This document shows positions 33,701 through 40,635 of a stretch of 64,000 nt of DNA, in pieces (positions within the stretch are counted from its first letter, which is position 1; each line of letters opens with the position of its first letter). The DNA is from Pratylenchus scribneri. Taxonomy: Eukaryota > Nematoda > Chromadorea > Rhabditida > Pratylenchidae. The stretch spans positions 496,001 to 560,000 of the forward strand of contig JAQSEB010000021.1 of assembly GCA_030063045.1 (NCBI GenBank), read 5' to 3'. The notes beneath the pieces were generated by a model. It had not been told where the DNA came from. It made no database searches and saw only the letters and a list, made by a program, of their open reading frames with translations. The translations under genes were made by a program, and so were the position numbers.

Positions 33701-34640
33701 GTCCGGTATGCTCCCAAATTTCAGAGGAATGTTAATCTTCGGATTGGCTGGATTAACTTTGTTCCTTTCTATTTGAACAGGGTTATCTTTTTCTCGTTCA
33801 TTTAGTTTTGGATTGAGATGGGCCCCTTGGTTGCTGCCTGCTTCTTCCCTTTGAGGATTTAAATGGGCTTTTTGAATGCTGGCTGCTTCTTCAATATTTC
33901 TAGGACTGTAATCGACGGCTTCTTCCCTTGCCCGAGGACTGAGATGAGTTCCTTGGTTGCTACCTTTTTTTTCCATTTGAGGATTGAGATGGGCGTCTTG
34001 ACTACTGCCTCTTTCTTCCATTTGAGGATTGAGATGGGTTCCTTGGCTGCTGCCAGCTTCTTCCCTTTGAGGATTAAAATGGTATTCTTCCCTTTCTTTT
34101 TGATTAACATCTTCAATTTCATCATTTTTCTCCCAATCAAACAAAAATTTTGGCAAAATAGAGAGGGCTTCATGTTCATCTTCATTAGCAATTTGTTGCT
34201 CCGACGGAGAATGAATTTCTGGCAAAGTGGAAATGAATTGTCCTCGAGGATAAAATGCTTCTGCATTAGGATTTAGTGCTGAATCTAAAAAATAATTAAA
34301 TTATTTCTCGCCATGCATTTATGAGAATTAAATTCCATCATATATTTCTAGTTGGGAAGAAGAAATTCTAGAAAATTTTTAAAATTTTAGAAAGTTATTT
34401 TCGAAAATTTTTGAAAAAATTCTTTAATACAAAAATTACATCATTTTTTTGTTCTCTGCATATTTCTTTTTGCTAAAACGTTAAATGAAAATTGACACAT
34501 TTGTTAAATTTTTCTGTTAATTTTTGCCTTAATAAATGATTATATTTACATTTTCTTGGCTGACCATCCATTGAAAAACCAAAATCCGAATAAATAAATA
34601 TTAGCAAAAATGATTGAAGAAATTGCAATAAATAATTCAT
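9730..34640 (-). CDS. Paralog B: secreted coiled-coil family protein, 15 exons, intact (1346 aa)
   Basis: Family not recognised. Exons: 34550-34640, 33370-34284, 32685-32876, 30787-31034, 30130-30427, 28786-29160, 27902-28398, 27702-27857, 27089-27219, 12707-12814, 11878-11945, 11390-11737, 10793-11039, 10214-10400, 9730-9909. All junctions are GT-AG and phases close exactly over 4041 nt. Exon 1 is a signal peptide ([20 protein letters not shown]) then SMDGQPRK. Exon 2 has degenerate repeats around [11 protein letters not shown]. Exons 6-8 are E/K-rich coiled coil. Exons 9-14 carry the family blocks [50 protein letters not shown] and YEKYWFM. ATTTCAG lies just before the ATG, suiting trans-splicing or a 5' UTR intron. 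Intron 9 (12815-27088) is 14.3 kb because it contains the LTR retrotransposon; without it and one target duplication it is about 207 bp. Secretion is inferred from the signal peptide. Confidence 0.82.
12257..12624. mobile_element. Palindromic MITE in paralog B intron 10
   Basis: About 180-bp arms in inverted orientation (CCGACACTTGTGGACGAA, CGGTCTGGAGCC, GTGGTAAAGCT, TTGGTCAATGTTGAATATTC and complements) around a short AT core. A second, more diverged copy is at 35160-35515. The right end has the motif CGCAAGTGTCG twice. Superfamily unknown. Confidence 0.75.
13007..13245 (-). repeat. 3' LTR (239 bp)
   Basis: Same sequence as the 5' LTR apart from a 61-bp internal deletion and a few substitutions. 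The outer edge abuts target duplication TGTAT at 13002-13006. A stem of 11 perfect base pairs (GGGGCAGGGCC with its complement, 13051-13061 and 13089-13099) encloses a second stem GGACCC/GGGTCC, possibly a structure in the R region. Confidence 0.92.
13246..13257 (-). other. Polypurine tract of the retrotransposon
   Basis: On the sense strand GGTGGGGTG lies directly before the 3' LTR, the expected place for the plus-strand primer in reverse transcription. The tract is short and contains two T residues. Confidence 0.55.
13825..18579 (-). CDS. Retrotransposon ORF 2: RT, RNase H, integrase and long C-terminal extension (1584 aa)
   Basis: Continues Pol in another frame after the RT deletion; the ATG at 18579 is an internal RT methionine, not a natural start. 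Seen in order: RT with YLDDI at residues 60-64; RNase H with TDAS, VELEAL and TDCS; integrase with a degenerate HHCC finger (ACEICQRRK) and the DDE triad in [15 protein letters not shown] and MAERQNH; a GPF module ([10 protein letters not shown]). The remaining 800 or so residues are unusual: acidic S/D/E-rich, then an E/K/R coiled coil (about 1150-1370), a G/P-rich linker ([20 protein letters not shown]) and a conserved-looking globular end with [13 protein letters not shown] do not recognise this extension. Confidence 0.85.
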   Translation of the reverse strand: MSGFFQIPLDPAHAERTAFITEFGLYEYLRLPMGLSGAPHTFQMAMNELRYEISRSFLIYLDDIILGSENEESHLTDLENFLKVMKARGLKLRADKCKIGMEEIKYLGFILSKDGVRIDPKKTEAINKIQKPQTLTELRGLIGAFTYLRRFVQDFAEYMQPFYELTRKERNVKEWSTKHDEALQKMKDKVTSAPVLAPPRFGKEFRIETDASTVGIGACLMQEDSDGHFHPIAFYSRCLNVHEQKYHPVELEALAIVAALQEFRPYIEGAGTTTIVTDCSGVKGLLSSKANHGRLARFQIAIQSFDFKIIHRAGKENHLADYLSRFPPMKEKKKRKERIAAIQLQPKVSLEEIKREQKKTDFFERATLFLKEKERNPELNTPNEFENLLLWNETLCKMIEGEKRIWVPPQLRQRIIKDFHECPLQGAHLNSKRTIYKIQKNYFWRGCGIDVQQMIKACEICQRRKATTNNTIREPIVPIEPSTGPWHRVHIDIMGPLRPCRQYRYILTMVDSFSKMLIAVPLREQTATTVGKAIMNHLVCRFGVPLTIVSDCGTQFTSGHFADLAKLLGITLRTTTPYHQAANGMAERQNHTLAEMLNTCTQGIDWPEALPMVCLAYNTSVHSEVQQTPFFITHGYDANLPSDMMLRKETDEKFEDMAIFVQEIGKKLRECWSLVTEKLQKAAERMEIKANERKRAIEVPFYPQQLILLKKEAPEFGQHKKFADKFKGPFRIIEVQRPNLLVKSVDKCDNPPFLIHMDKTKPFFGQITLPTRGEEKRKERRYADRNIEESDSESDARPEKEWLATISRGAESDSDDSHSEKYGISTIKVENPLSEFTKWKIILDGKEEEALVAKEKDNTTVGKEKVRPDWKIYSINGEDFAKIIYLDHPEKPDEFVKIVEKNKLRFGVGYMCQICEYVKWTGNDEYTYFVNRRYPGGEKIVFTPHFEIEKEGKLSRPMIGSVVTNIGGESSDSEDWEKLELEDNWFWDEEEPENGENKDEKNNIEKIDNNCTGKMLPLIPQFILVYLAAINRKFCNLFEDDDDPDAIGMGSSRIKIEDLPEWMQREIQNGWRYHGDEGLRRTLESLMREVDKHYRKNSVDVPNFRRMPREPKYDGPWDQPDLPESVDSNIQSTSTYSAPGNSYSTSASTTIVEKVSIEPSLPPKTIPTAEEGKRKKSQGEEEEEKMREKLIQQTEERREKRGREENEQKKNTLQGKRFRLTPEQIEAKKAEEQIRKLAEEEEKKDKEKKKNKEDEERKRQNERGRRHHQPRQISAEEQQCRALLHDANKWASRHQRILEEKEKAEERAIEIRKRKIREMEEELRKADERRNRRREDKYRLRCNVYAIARMQHQAIISQEERPLIPPEGLGRGEAGVVSQCGPPPTGGGGPPTQPQNPQQPQSSSSVGAPNAPLVWPPPPPPHTICNFHHFWNGCTDQCRPIFVSELYQMRNFGFPIGIRDGQLSGFFHVLVADFMIRNNRFDQEELKKDPFQLIIESIVNWERDNKLKPASIWKMKSFYPLVQLMANHCSEMAHLVRMAQGSPLKIAADPRKMFMPKHCQNFLDALLDHFGNTISTIGKNMQNQ
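18579..23441 (-). CDS. Retrotransposon ORF 1: Gag, Env-like glycoprotein, protease, N-terminal RT (1620 aa)
   Basis: Residues about 45-210 look like retrotransposon Gag (SYLRNF...[26 protein letters not shown]). There is no CCHC zinc knuckle; residues 246-345 are rich in RG, Q and N and probably bind RNA. A hydrophobic signal-like segment at about 372-391 opens an Env-like region with several N-glycosylation sequons, cysteines, a basic furin-like site (RLKREV, about 629-634), a mucin-like S/T stretch (665-790) and a transmembrane helix (about 1135-1153). Then comes an aspartic protease with DCGAD at about 1244 and the first RT block (LLVKKGDG...[10 protein letters not shown]). The ORF ends early because a small deletion removes the link between RT blocks 1 and 2 and shifts frame. 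The first in-frame ATG was taken as start. Env identity is structural inference. Confidence 0.85.
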   Translation of the reverse strand: MKKRNLRKETMWNQEDVEAKLEAMKDTLENLALNSSSTGLPKPQFFDGSTPFESYLRNFNRIATAHGWDPPRCTQVLPLYLAGPAKAIYESLPADKKNTWKNLLEALQEKLSKKTNKEAARRQLQTRKQKPNESLHEYSIIIKDLVGKAFPKSAIPGNPTAEEEEKFRDEIARDYFRLGLIHEIKERILFMEMPPTLEAAVEQAKGVLEIKESLQQETAINALHAETKEVIEKVKEEICSIRRDMNSQQNQRQGGPGSSNQRGRFGSQDWQQNAQRQNFGQRGRGNFQHRGRGRGRGNFQQNNRFQPNQFRGNYQNQGQRQNYHNQYGQQNQRPFPSQSSQQNQGQNRQGNPNFEPIRNRFVNSVSNRSPSPILMPFLAISLILLANFTNANPTFQICPKNAGSIVDMPSERNCTVPNSDTYQNASVLIFLPKIKLKPFPIYKCWKIRSTVCTLHYAVYFHKNMPTNVTEHPPSRKRCEELIWDKRMVQIEENLWTTGHELKYDWAVIGEECKNTTNEFIQKGQAVIAGNKMIMSWGGSFPFIFSGQRIEQTHNETYIWDSTAGEYWETHQKKGPENALIINNEIFVVESLQYAFFKHAVQSFEGARGIPKDAIRAENGAFIQIQEGARLKREVSPNGRIQPGTRPPKIDNRKRVQPQLRSRPTKMEAQRRTSPQSSTIVFSSTTQTPSTSQATTKRIETSILSTVATQTSSPSSFIPSSTTTTSTKASSTSTTRRVTSTQWTTTQSQKTSESTLKAQTQFETVPLTERTISTTVRPQTYGHTRPLSSKIESSTANILELIQLRQRLHQLEKLLTTTERVTTLNGDDLRKHDLEKSIGILEKRIQEVEKWTATTTAVTTTVKRTARQDETVREAHENSKLNYLSLKQKQNAEKSDAELWKNQCHFQNRQINLAKSMALTDPTSAARMLYGRKDISATLDKIDPNKWQLAICTPIQADEIIWSRKIEGMCYEGLPVKIGKSIFFVRPGTWDLQNFAKNISCDEEDGISPGNQTSIQGLQPINQLQDRTENEAIIFTKRVLNEGVDPMEETINAFRDKGVIQEMPPNLYSLNPHEAVQSLIAGGEEKLNDFISGVGKVATDAAEKISEEKEKIVEKIEEGKSTWDSIKSAWETAKWLVPTILIGIGILVVCFFMWKFRAWFQLIFTCLRIMGRGLRAAFALFGPKQETKPKAIAPVRRATPSAPTQSLLEEEAYILDYIPRINAVGFNKCNIRVTLNGHPVKALFDCGADLSYGRHSVFQRCGLTALKDSRLPAARAANDSAIEFVGKAQAIIEIGPFTASHIFLVSIDNDCPEEMIIGTDLMEQINLEGHEINLFVSKEIRIGHEGCPMVAEIHWSQKQPEIRILNNEILDPRSDNALMAYVQEELEPNTEFLIYPWNLERNKTLVVGRCLVRPEKGKFPMRILNMGNTAIKLFANTRIGNLDKLQKEEALISFLSQENKPKDPYISKEVRWAENLPGPRTDGKEIPISQQIDLNNSILSPQGQMRVRKMVDQHEDAFVKSDGKIGRFKGHTLHKIELVHNAQPICKRPYRTPFALKPELERQIREMLAQNIIRPSNSAFAAPILLVKKGDGKSFRLVVDYRALNAITKKQSAGKFIPPLT
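23671..24640 (-). repeat. Five boxed hairpins in the retrotransposon leader
   Basis: Plus-strand units GGCCCC(C)-stem-loop-stem-GACGCC(C) lie at 23671-23705, 23929-23962, 24163-24192, 24223-24255 and 24611-24640. The boxes are constant but the stems differ: CAAATAAG/CTTATTTG, CTATTAATTT/AAATTAATAG, CAAGCAC/GTACTTG, CTAGAA/TTCTAG, and a CAATAAAGAA stem with one mismatch. In the third, the A-C mismatch of the plus strand is a U-G wobble in the sense RNA. Same boxes plus changing, self-complementary stems argue for a selected RNA structure or a small mobile hairpin. They lie in the untranslated leader, upstream of Gag. Confidence 0.7.
24646..26102. mobile_element. hAT-like element inserted in the retrotransposon leader
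   Basis: Terminal inverted repeats TAGAGACCGGCGCGGA and TAGAGGCCGGCGCGGA, flanked by a perfect 8-bp target duplication GCCGAGAT (24638-24645 and 26103-26110). Subterminal stretches are full of CCGGA and ATCCGTAC repeats. No transposase. An 8-bp duplication with TAGAG ends indicates the hAT superfamily, non-autonomous. It landed right at the edge of leader hairpin 5. The same family occurs at 3838-4065 and 3238-3402. Confidence 0.88.
25042..25735. mobile_element. Foldback element nested in the hAT-like element
   Basis: Long inverted arms (GATTAAGGTGGATATAG, GGGATATATC, TTAGGGAGGGTAGGGAAG with their complements) surround a core with GGGATTAGGGTAAGGGG and a CGCGCGAAGCCGGAA motif. The same arms and core recur at 51340-52070. 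The left edge is clear to about 25042; homology to the other copy runs on the right to about 25735. No protein coding. Confidence 0.7.
26751..26768 (-). other. Primer-binding site of the retrotransposon
   Basis: Directly after the 5' LTR on the sense strand, with no gap, is TGGGGGCTCAACCGTGGA. TGG pairs with the CCA end of a tRNA, as expected. I cannot name the tRNA. Confidence 0.65.
26769..27068 (-). repeat. 5' LTR (300 bp)
   Basis: On the element's sense strand it runs from TGTGAATATG to GGGTTGACA. It nearly matches the other LTR except for a 61-bp segment present only here (about 26947-27007). It contains a strong GC-rich stem-loop and is followed immediately by the TGG of the primer-binding site. 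Confidence 0.93.
27569..27701. other. AT-rich part of paralog B intron 8, nothing seen
   Basis: Intron 8 (27220-27701) is AT-rich with no repeat or gene that I can support. Confidence 0.5.
29261..29970. repeat. Tandem duplication of about 190 bp, first copy split by a MITE
   Basis: The segment with TCTAGAAG...GACAGAAGG, CCTATATCAAGGACAAAATT, GACACTTAGAAATGGCACCC and GTCACCGATTTGTCAATCT occurs twice in direct order: 29261-29406 continued at 29748-29790, and 29791-29970. The first copy was later interrupted by the hAT-like element 29407-29747. Lies in paralog B intron 5. Confidence 0.8.
29407..29747. mobile_element. hAT-like MITE (CAGGGTGTCT family) in paralog B intron 5
   Basis: Ends CAGGGTGTCTAAAA and TTATAGACACCCTG, perfect 8-bp target duplication ATCTCTCT (29399-29406, 29748-29755). 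Interior repeats CCACATTTTT motifs and contains AAAATTTTTCGCTGCGCGGCCA, the same box that forms the 31-bp array at 32076-32478. No transposase. Confidence 0.88.
31712..32625. mobile_element. hAT-like MITE with internal minisatellite, in paralog B intron 3
   Basis: Ends CAGGGGTGCCAT and ATGGCAGCCCTG, perfect 8-bp target duplication TATAATTA (31704-31711, 32626-32633). Subterminal AACCCCGGCA repeats on both sides surround a 31-bp array. 914 bp, no transposase. It interrupts the 51-bp repeat array. Confidence 0.9.
32076..32478. repeat. 31-bp minisatellite inside the hAT-like MITE
   Basis: About 13 copies of GCCGCGCAGCGAAAAATTTG followed by ACCCAGAAATR. Because 31 is not a multiple of 3, all three frames rotate and a long open frame appears on the minus strand; it is not a gene. 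Single degenerate copies of the unit occur in other elements at 29540, 56930 and 58850. Confidence 0.92.
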
Positions 34641-36078
34641 TTTTTATCTGCTGAAATGTGGCAAAATAGTTGTAATATAAAAAATAATGCTAAGAGAAAT
34701 TAAAAATGATCAAACCTAAGAATTATGAAATAGAAAATATAATAATAAAATAATTGAAGTTCGTTGTTTTTAATGGAGTTGTCATCTATGTGGTGATTGG
34801 ATCCTAATTGGACTTATCTCGATGGGTTTTCATATTCTTGGATTAGGCAAATCATCATTCCTTTGAACCCAAAGACTATTGAATTCATTCAAAGATAATA
34901 AAGCAGAAATTAAAGTTACAAATTATATTACCGAATAACCTCCCTTAATACTCTAGCAGAAGGGAATTATTTTTTAACTCTTCAAAAATTTTTAAAATAT
35001 TTAAATAAATTAGAGCGGATTTTATTGGAAACTAAGAAACTTTAATTTAAAAAAATTTCAAAGTTCAACTTGACAGGACCTAGTGATTCTCAAAGTCGAT
35101 GGTGGGGAATTATTAGAGAATAATAGAGGCTATTAATTATCCGTCTTGAGGGCTAAACGCTAAACGCTTTAGAGGACCAGCCACTTGTGGATGAAACGGT
35201 TTAGTGTTGATCGTGGTAAAGCTGCTATTGTAACATTGTTTATGGAATTTTATTAGATATAAAATTAGCTATAAAATGACATCAAAAACTTTGACCGATA
35301 TTGAGTATTCAAAGAGTTTTGGCCAAAAAACTGTTGGTTTAATTAAAGCTTTTTTTAATCGGCGAATACTCAATATTGGTCAAAGCTTTTGATGCCATTT
35401 TGTTGCTAATTTTATGTCTAATAAAATCCACTAAACAATTCCTCATCAACTTTATCGTCAGCGTCATCAAACCGTTTCATCTGCAAGTGGCGGGTCCGCA
35501 AATGGCGCAATACGTTATTGAGAAACTTGATTTTCTTCACTTTGCTTTATCCTCACTGGAATTTCTCTGTTTACACTCACTTCGAACTGAAATTAAGGAT
35601 TTATCGGAAGGAATTCCGTTGATAAGATTCGAATTTAATTCAAAATTTCGTTGGGCCCAAGGAAAATATTTTCTTGGATAGATTGCCTAAAGGAAAATTA
35701 TGAAGGCTGAAAGTGAATTGACAGAATTTTGATGTTGGCATTGGCGTAGATTGATTTATTATTGACTAGCACGAAGGGCATATGCGCATTTTGAAGAGAT
35801 TGAAGCTGAATGAATGGATGTGGATTTGAAGGCACATCGGGGAAAATGTAATATGTAAAATGCATTGCATTAAACAAGCATATTGCGCGCGACATATTGA
35901 ATGGATCATCCGTGATAACAAAAATGAATGGTCTCATTCAAAATAATGAAAGACAATATTAGAGATAAGCAACTAAAAGAATAATCAGTAATTATTAATT
36001 TGTTTCACTTTTATTCAGATTAAATTAAAAAAGGATCAAATTAATTATTTTTTTCCAAAATTTCATTTCTTTTGGTTT
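34641..36078. other. Spacer between paralog B and the GT11-like gene
   Basis: Upstream region of paralog B. Apart from the MITE at 35160-35515 I see only AT-rich sequence. A minus-strand open stretch at 35698-35937 (with FVITDDPFNMSR) could be a fragment of a decayed gene, but has no splice context and no recognised homology. Confidence 0.55.
35160..35515. mobile_element. Palindromic MITE, second copy of the 12257 family
   Basis: Shares with 12257-12624 the arm motifs CCACTTGTGG, GAAACGGTTT, ATAAAATTAGCTA, AAAATGACATCAAAA and GGCGGGTCCGCAA, arranged as inverted arms around an AT core. Ends are imprecise. Confidence 0.72.
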
Positions 36079-38771
36079 TCATTTTGCTCTCAGCCAATCC
36101 TCCTCAATTGGGAACCATTCGGCTGGAAGTTGATCAAAAGTACTTATTTCTACATCATTTCCAATATATTTACGGATAAAAAACTTTGGTGTGGTCTGCG
36201 AAAAATTATAAAAAATATTCTCATCTCATTAATTAAAATTTTGCCTCCGGCATTAAATAGCCCATCCAAAATGCGAATGAGGAAAGGGAGGCGGTGTCAA
36301 GAAATACATTGCAAATTTGCTTGGCAAGATAAAATTCCCCAATTCGGCTAATTTTCATTTCAGCGATATAATAGGTGGATTGAAGGGACTAAAAATAATT
36401 TAAAATTTATATTAAATAATTATTCACTTTGGTGTTATATTTCAACGAATGTAATAATTGTTGGTCCAAGCCAAAAAGCAATAATGAATAATTACCAATT
36501 TTACCATTCTTGTTAATAAAATGAAATTAAAAAAAACACTCTATTTAACCGTTAAGCTCGGCAAATGTCCAATAATTCGATCAATTGCGGGCCCAACTTG
36601 CTCGGCTTTGGATTCTCCCAGATACCAAAAATCACCATTTCGGGTGTGAACACAAATTTTATAGGCGTTGTCCGATTTGAATTCCCTTTGAATTATTTCA
36701 TTCACATTTTCCACAATTTTTTCACCAAATTCGAATAATTCAATTATTTTTGGTCGAATATGATGAAAATATTTGCTATTTTCAAAATTTGCTCTAGCTC
36801 CATTTATATTTAGCAATGGCCTTTCATAACCATAAAGCCTTGATTAATAATAAAAATAAAAAATTATATTTTTCAAATACTTGCTGGTGTCCGCATAATC
36901 ACAACATCTCTTTTCAAATCCATTGATTGTGTCAATTTCGCTTTCATTTTGTTTATCTTTCTACAAATTTTTAAAAAATTAATAAAATTAAAAATAAATT
37001 TTTTTTACAAGGAAATAAATACGCCGATGAAAATTCGGGAATCCTTCAGCCAATTCCGCATCCATTTCGTGCATTTTTAAATCATTTTTAAAATAAACAG
37101 GTGTTCGATTCACCAATTGACCCATTGCATAAAGGGATGCAAAACGGTACATCTTTTAAAAATGATTGAATTAATATTTAAATGTTCATTTTGGCAAGAA
37201 ATTTATCAATTTTAATTTATTTTCTGTATAATTATTTCTTATTTCATATATTAATTTTCCAATAAAAAAAAGCCAAAATACAAGAAAATCTCGCCTGATT
37301 TCCTAGTTCACCGTAAATAATGTGGGAATAAATAAATTGATCAAATTCCGGTTTAATTCGCACATTCGGATCATAATCCAGCCATTGACTGTAATATTCA
37401 TATCCTCGAATTTCCTTCATCTAAATGTAGTTTTATAAATATATAATGTATAAAAGTTTTTTGGACTTTTTCATTGAAAGAAAATTCATTCATGAATACT
37501 CCATCCCAAAGTTGGTCAGCAAATGCTTTGCGACCCTCTTTCAACAAGTCCACAATAATTTGCCCACTCTCCGACTTCTTTTTGGTCCAAAACCGCATAG
37601 TTGGCTTCATTGTATTTTCTATTTTCGACTGCATTTCCGCATCAAAACAGTGTGTGCTGTGAGCGATTGAGGAAAATTCAATAATAAGCAATCCTTAAGA
37701 ATTGCTGTCCGAAAAAAAATTTTTTAAATTTTCAAAAAAAAAATTTTTCGAGTGATTTCTGGGAGTTTTCTGAGGGGTAGAACCACGAATCTGACAACCT
37801 TTTTGTCAATATCTCAGTCAGCATCTTGGTAAGATAATGCCGATTTTACCAAGAAAGTGTCAAGGGGGGGGGGGGGACCAAGGCTAATTTTCAAAATTTT
37901 TTTTATATAGACATATAAAAGCTCAATCAGCGTAGCTCAGCGTGCTGAATCGAATGGTAGAATTTTTATGCAATAATATTCAGTTATTGCCAAGTTATGG
38001 CCAAAAGAATTCATTGTCTTAGTAAATATTTTGACCTCTAAATTGAGCAAAACGCAATATTATGAAAAATAAAAGTGGTATCACTCGCCGAGCTGTGTTG
38101 ATTGAGCTATTATATGTCTATAATAAAAATATTTTGAAGGCCTTGATCCCCCCTTCATATATTTTTTTGGTAAAATCGGCATTATCTTACCAAAATGGTG
38201 AGATATGACAAAATGGTTGTCAGATTCGTGTTCTAGGCCCCAGAAAACCCAGAGAAACCAATTTTTTAAAATTAAAAAAAAAAATTTCGGACAGCAATTC
38301 TTAAGGATTGCCCAATAATATAAATGTATTTCTTTTTATCGTTTCATTTTTTTGCTAATATTAATGGATCAAATTTATTCGACCTATCAATTCATATAAA
38401 TTTGTTTATTTTTCAGTTCTAAAGTCAGAACCAAAAAATGTTTAAATTTTAAAAAACAACAATTTCTTATCTGCTTTTATTGAAAAATTAGGTGAAAGAA
38501 TAAAAAACCCTAATTTTGAATTAAAATTTTTGATTGTTTAAAAAAAATTAGCATAGCGAAAAATTTAATTGAGTAAATTTTTATTTTCAATTTTTATTCA
38601 TAAAAAATTACCGATTTTTGTTGCATCTCAACTTCCATTCTTTTTCAAAACAATTTTGTCTAAAATATTTAGTAATAAAATATGCGAGAAATTAATTCGA
38701 ATTTGCAACCTGCTGCTGATGACTTGTCCAATTAGAAATGAAGAGATCAAGAGAAAAATAATTTTGGTCAT
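36079..38771 (-). CDS. Secreted GT11-type alpha-1,2-fucosyltransferase-like protein, 9 exons (410 aa)
   Basis: Likely transfers fucose to glycans in the secretory pathway or outside the cell. Exons: 38710-38771, 37467-37656, 37295-37420, 37009-37152, 36881-36960, 36550-36838, 36428-36508, 36245-36388, 36079-36195; frame closes over 1233 nt. Motifs typical of nematode GT11 proteins, recognised by eye: YGELGNQMYRFASLYAMGQ with NRTPVYF (sugar-nucleotide binding N-terminal motif), ICVHTRNGDF (the HxRxxD-type motif), LLLFGLDQQ, and the C-terminal LAKQICNVFL...SSFAFWMGYLMP. Exon 1 encodes a cleavable-looking signal peptide (MTKIIFLLISSFLIGQVISS) rather than an obvious type II anchor. Two introns start with GC (after exon 3, CAG|GCGAGA; after exon 8, GAG|GCAAAA) and splice in phase 0. 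Intron 1 holds a 626-bp MITE. The loop residues of the H-x-R motif differ from the common HxRRxD, so activity is not proven. Confidence 0.82.
37687..38312. mobile_element. hAT-like MITE in intron 1 of the GT11-like gene
   Basis: Ends AGCAATCCTTAAGAATTGC and GCAATTCTTAAGGATTGCC, with 8-bp target duplication CAATAATA (37679-37686, 38313-38320). The 27-bp terminal repeat is perfect from its second base and continues into imperfect arms (TAAGATAATGCCGATTTTACC, TCAATCAGCGTAGCTCAGC). Contains a run of 13 G near 37866. It ends 30 bp from the exon 2 acceptor. Confidence 0.82.
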
Positions 38772-38891
38772 TTTTCAACGAACAAAAAGCGAAAAAAAAA
38801 TAAATTTTCATTTTTGTTTTTATTTTCGAGAAAATTATATATGAAAGGATGGGGGGGGGGGGGGGGGGGGAGGGGATGGTAAATTATATTT

Positions 38892-39315
38892 TAGAGATCG
38901 GACGGTACGGTATACCGATCGGTATTTTTCGGGATACCGAAACGGTATTTTTTCGGTAATACCGAACCGGATACCGACCGGAAAATTTTTTGATTTTTCG
39001 GTATTTTTTCGGTATCGGTATTTTTTCGGTAATACCGAATCGGATACCGTCCGGAAAATTTTTTTTTTATTTTTCGGTATTGAAAAAGCTCATTTCAGGA
39101 CATTTTTTGTAACTTAAAATACTGATCTATAATACAAATATTTCTCTTTTAAATTATTTATCATTTTTCTAGTAAAAATAAAAAATTTTTTTATTTTTTT
39201 TAAAGAATTACCAGAATACCGAAAATACCGCGGTATTTTTTCGGTATTTTTCGGTATCGGTATTTTTTCGGTAATACCGAACCGGATACCGACCGAAGCG
39301 CCTTGCCGATCTCTA
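38892..39315. mobile_element. hAT-like MITE (TAGAGATCGG family)
   Basis: Ends TAGAGATCGGACGGTACGG and complementary CCGATCTCTA, perfect 8-bp target duplication TTATATTT (38884-38891, 39316-39323). Interior is built of ATACCGA / TCGGTAT repeats. Lies 5' of the GT11-like gene. No transposase. Confidence 0.88.
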
Positions 39316-40219
39316 TTATATTTGAATACCAATGCATGACCATAAAGTACTCATGTAATTTAGGTTTTTCTCTTTTTTAAAAAAATTTTTATCTAAATTG
39401 ATATCGCTGAAATGTATTTAAACGCGGAGGTAATTTTAAAATGAAATCCGGAGGGGCTGATCACAAGTAGGAGTCCACTCTGCTGAAATTCCCACCAGCG
39501 CATTTTCAATCAGTATTTTCTTTGTACAATGTTATTTTTGCATTACTTTTGTTCAAAATTTTTTTATTTTTTCGTTTTGTGCGAAAAAGATTCGTACTTA
39601 TTGGTTCTTCATAAAGGCTGATTGGTATATCATTTTGAAAATTTGAGGAAAAGGGGGACCTAAACTACTAAGTATTTACCTAATTAAGTACAAATATAAA
39701 ATTAGAAATTAACAATGAAATCAAATTGGAGAATGAATAAAAAAAATGAGAAAATTTTAGGGGATGATTAATTTCGAATGCGTCCATTGGTATTTTTTGG
39801 GGCCAATAATTCAGTTAGTGACGTATTTATTTGGTAAATTTACTATATTTTATTAAATAAAAATGAAAATTTGAAAAGTAAAAATGATAATTTGACAGAT
39901 TTATATAGAGTTTTATTCGAAATAATGGTATTTTCTTATTAATTTTAAAAAATATTTTCAAAATAATTTATATAATTACATTCTTATTACTAATTCAATT
40001 GACTTAGCTTTTATTTTTTTTAGAAATTTGCCGAATGATATACAAAAATTTCTTCGCATAAACAATTTAAAATAGTTATCCAAAAATTCATTTAACAATG
40101 AAATTTGTATACATTAATTAAGGACCTTTTAACGTTACCAAAAATCGATTTTATTAAAAATGTTTTTTTTTTGTTAATTTTAAAAACAAAATAATTGTAT
40201 AGAAATTTTAAAAATTTTA

Positions 40220-40635
40220 AATGTATCTGTTGCGCCGAATCTGGGGAATTGACGATTCCCGGGAATCGTCAAGCAATTTGGTTGACGAATTTCGGGAATC
40301 TCGGCTTCTAGGCATCGTACAGACTCGAGAGTAGGCTCATTCGACACGTCATAGTCGATTTACTTTATGAAATTTCAATTACAGACCCCTAGCCTTTAGC
40401 CCCTAAAACCCCTAACCCTTAGCCCCTAAAACCCTTGCCGACCCTACCCTAACCCTAGCCCCTAAATCAGTCTGTAATTGAAATTTCATATAGTAAATCG
40501 ACCATGCTGAGTCGAATGAGCCTACTCTCGAGTCTGTAAGATGCCTAGAAGCCGAGATTCCCGAAATTCGTCAACCAAATTGCTTGACGATTCCTAGGAA
40601 TCGTCAATTCCCAATATTTGGCGTAACATATCAAT
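40220..40635. mobile_element. Palindromic foldback element with telomere-like core
   Basis: Arms of about 160 bp (GGAATTGACGATTC, CGTCAAGCAATTTGG, TCGGCTTCTAGGCATC, ACTCGAGAGTAGGCTCATTC with complements). The core at about 40385-40470 reads CCCTAGCC, CCCTAACCCTTAGCC and CCTAACCCTAGCCCC. Related to 5415-5825. Confidence 0.75.

Noticed and set aside
35698..35937. Exon of the GT11-like gene (FVITDDPFNMSR)
   Set aside because: The GT11-like gene already ends in frame at 36079 with a family-like C-terminus, and this frame has no suitable acceptor upstream.
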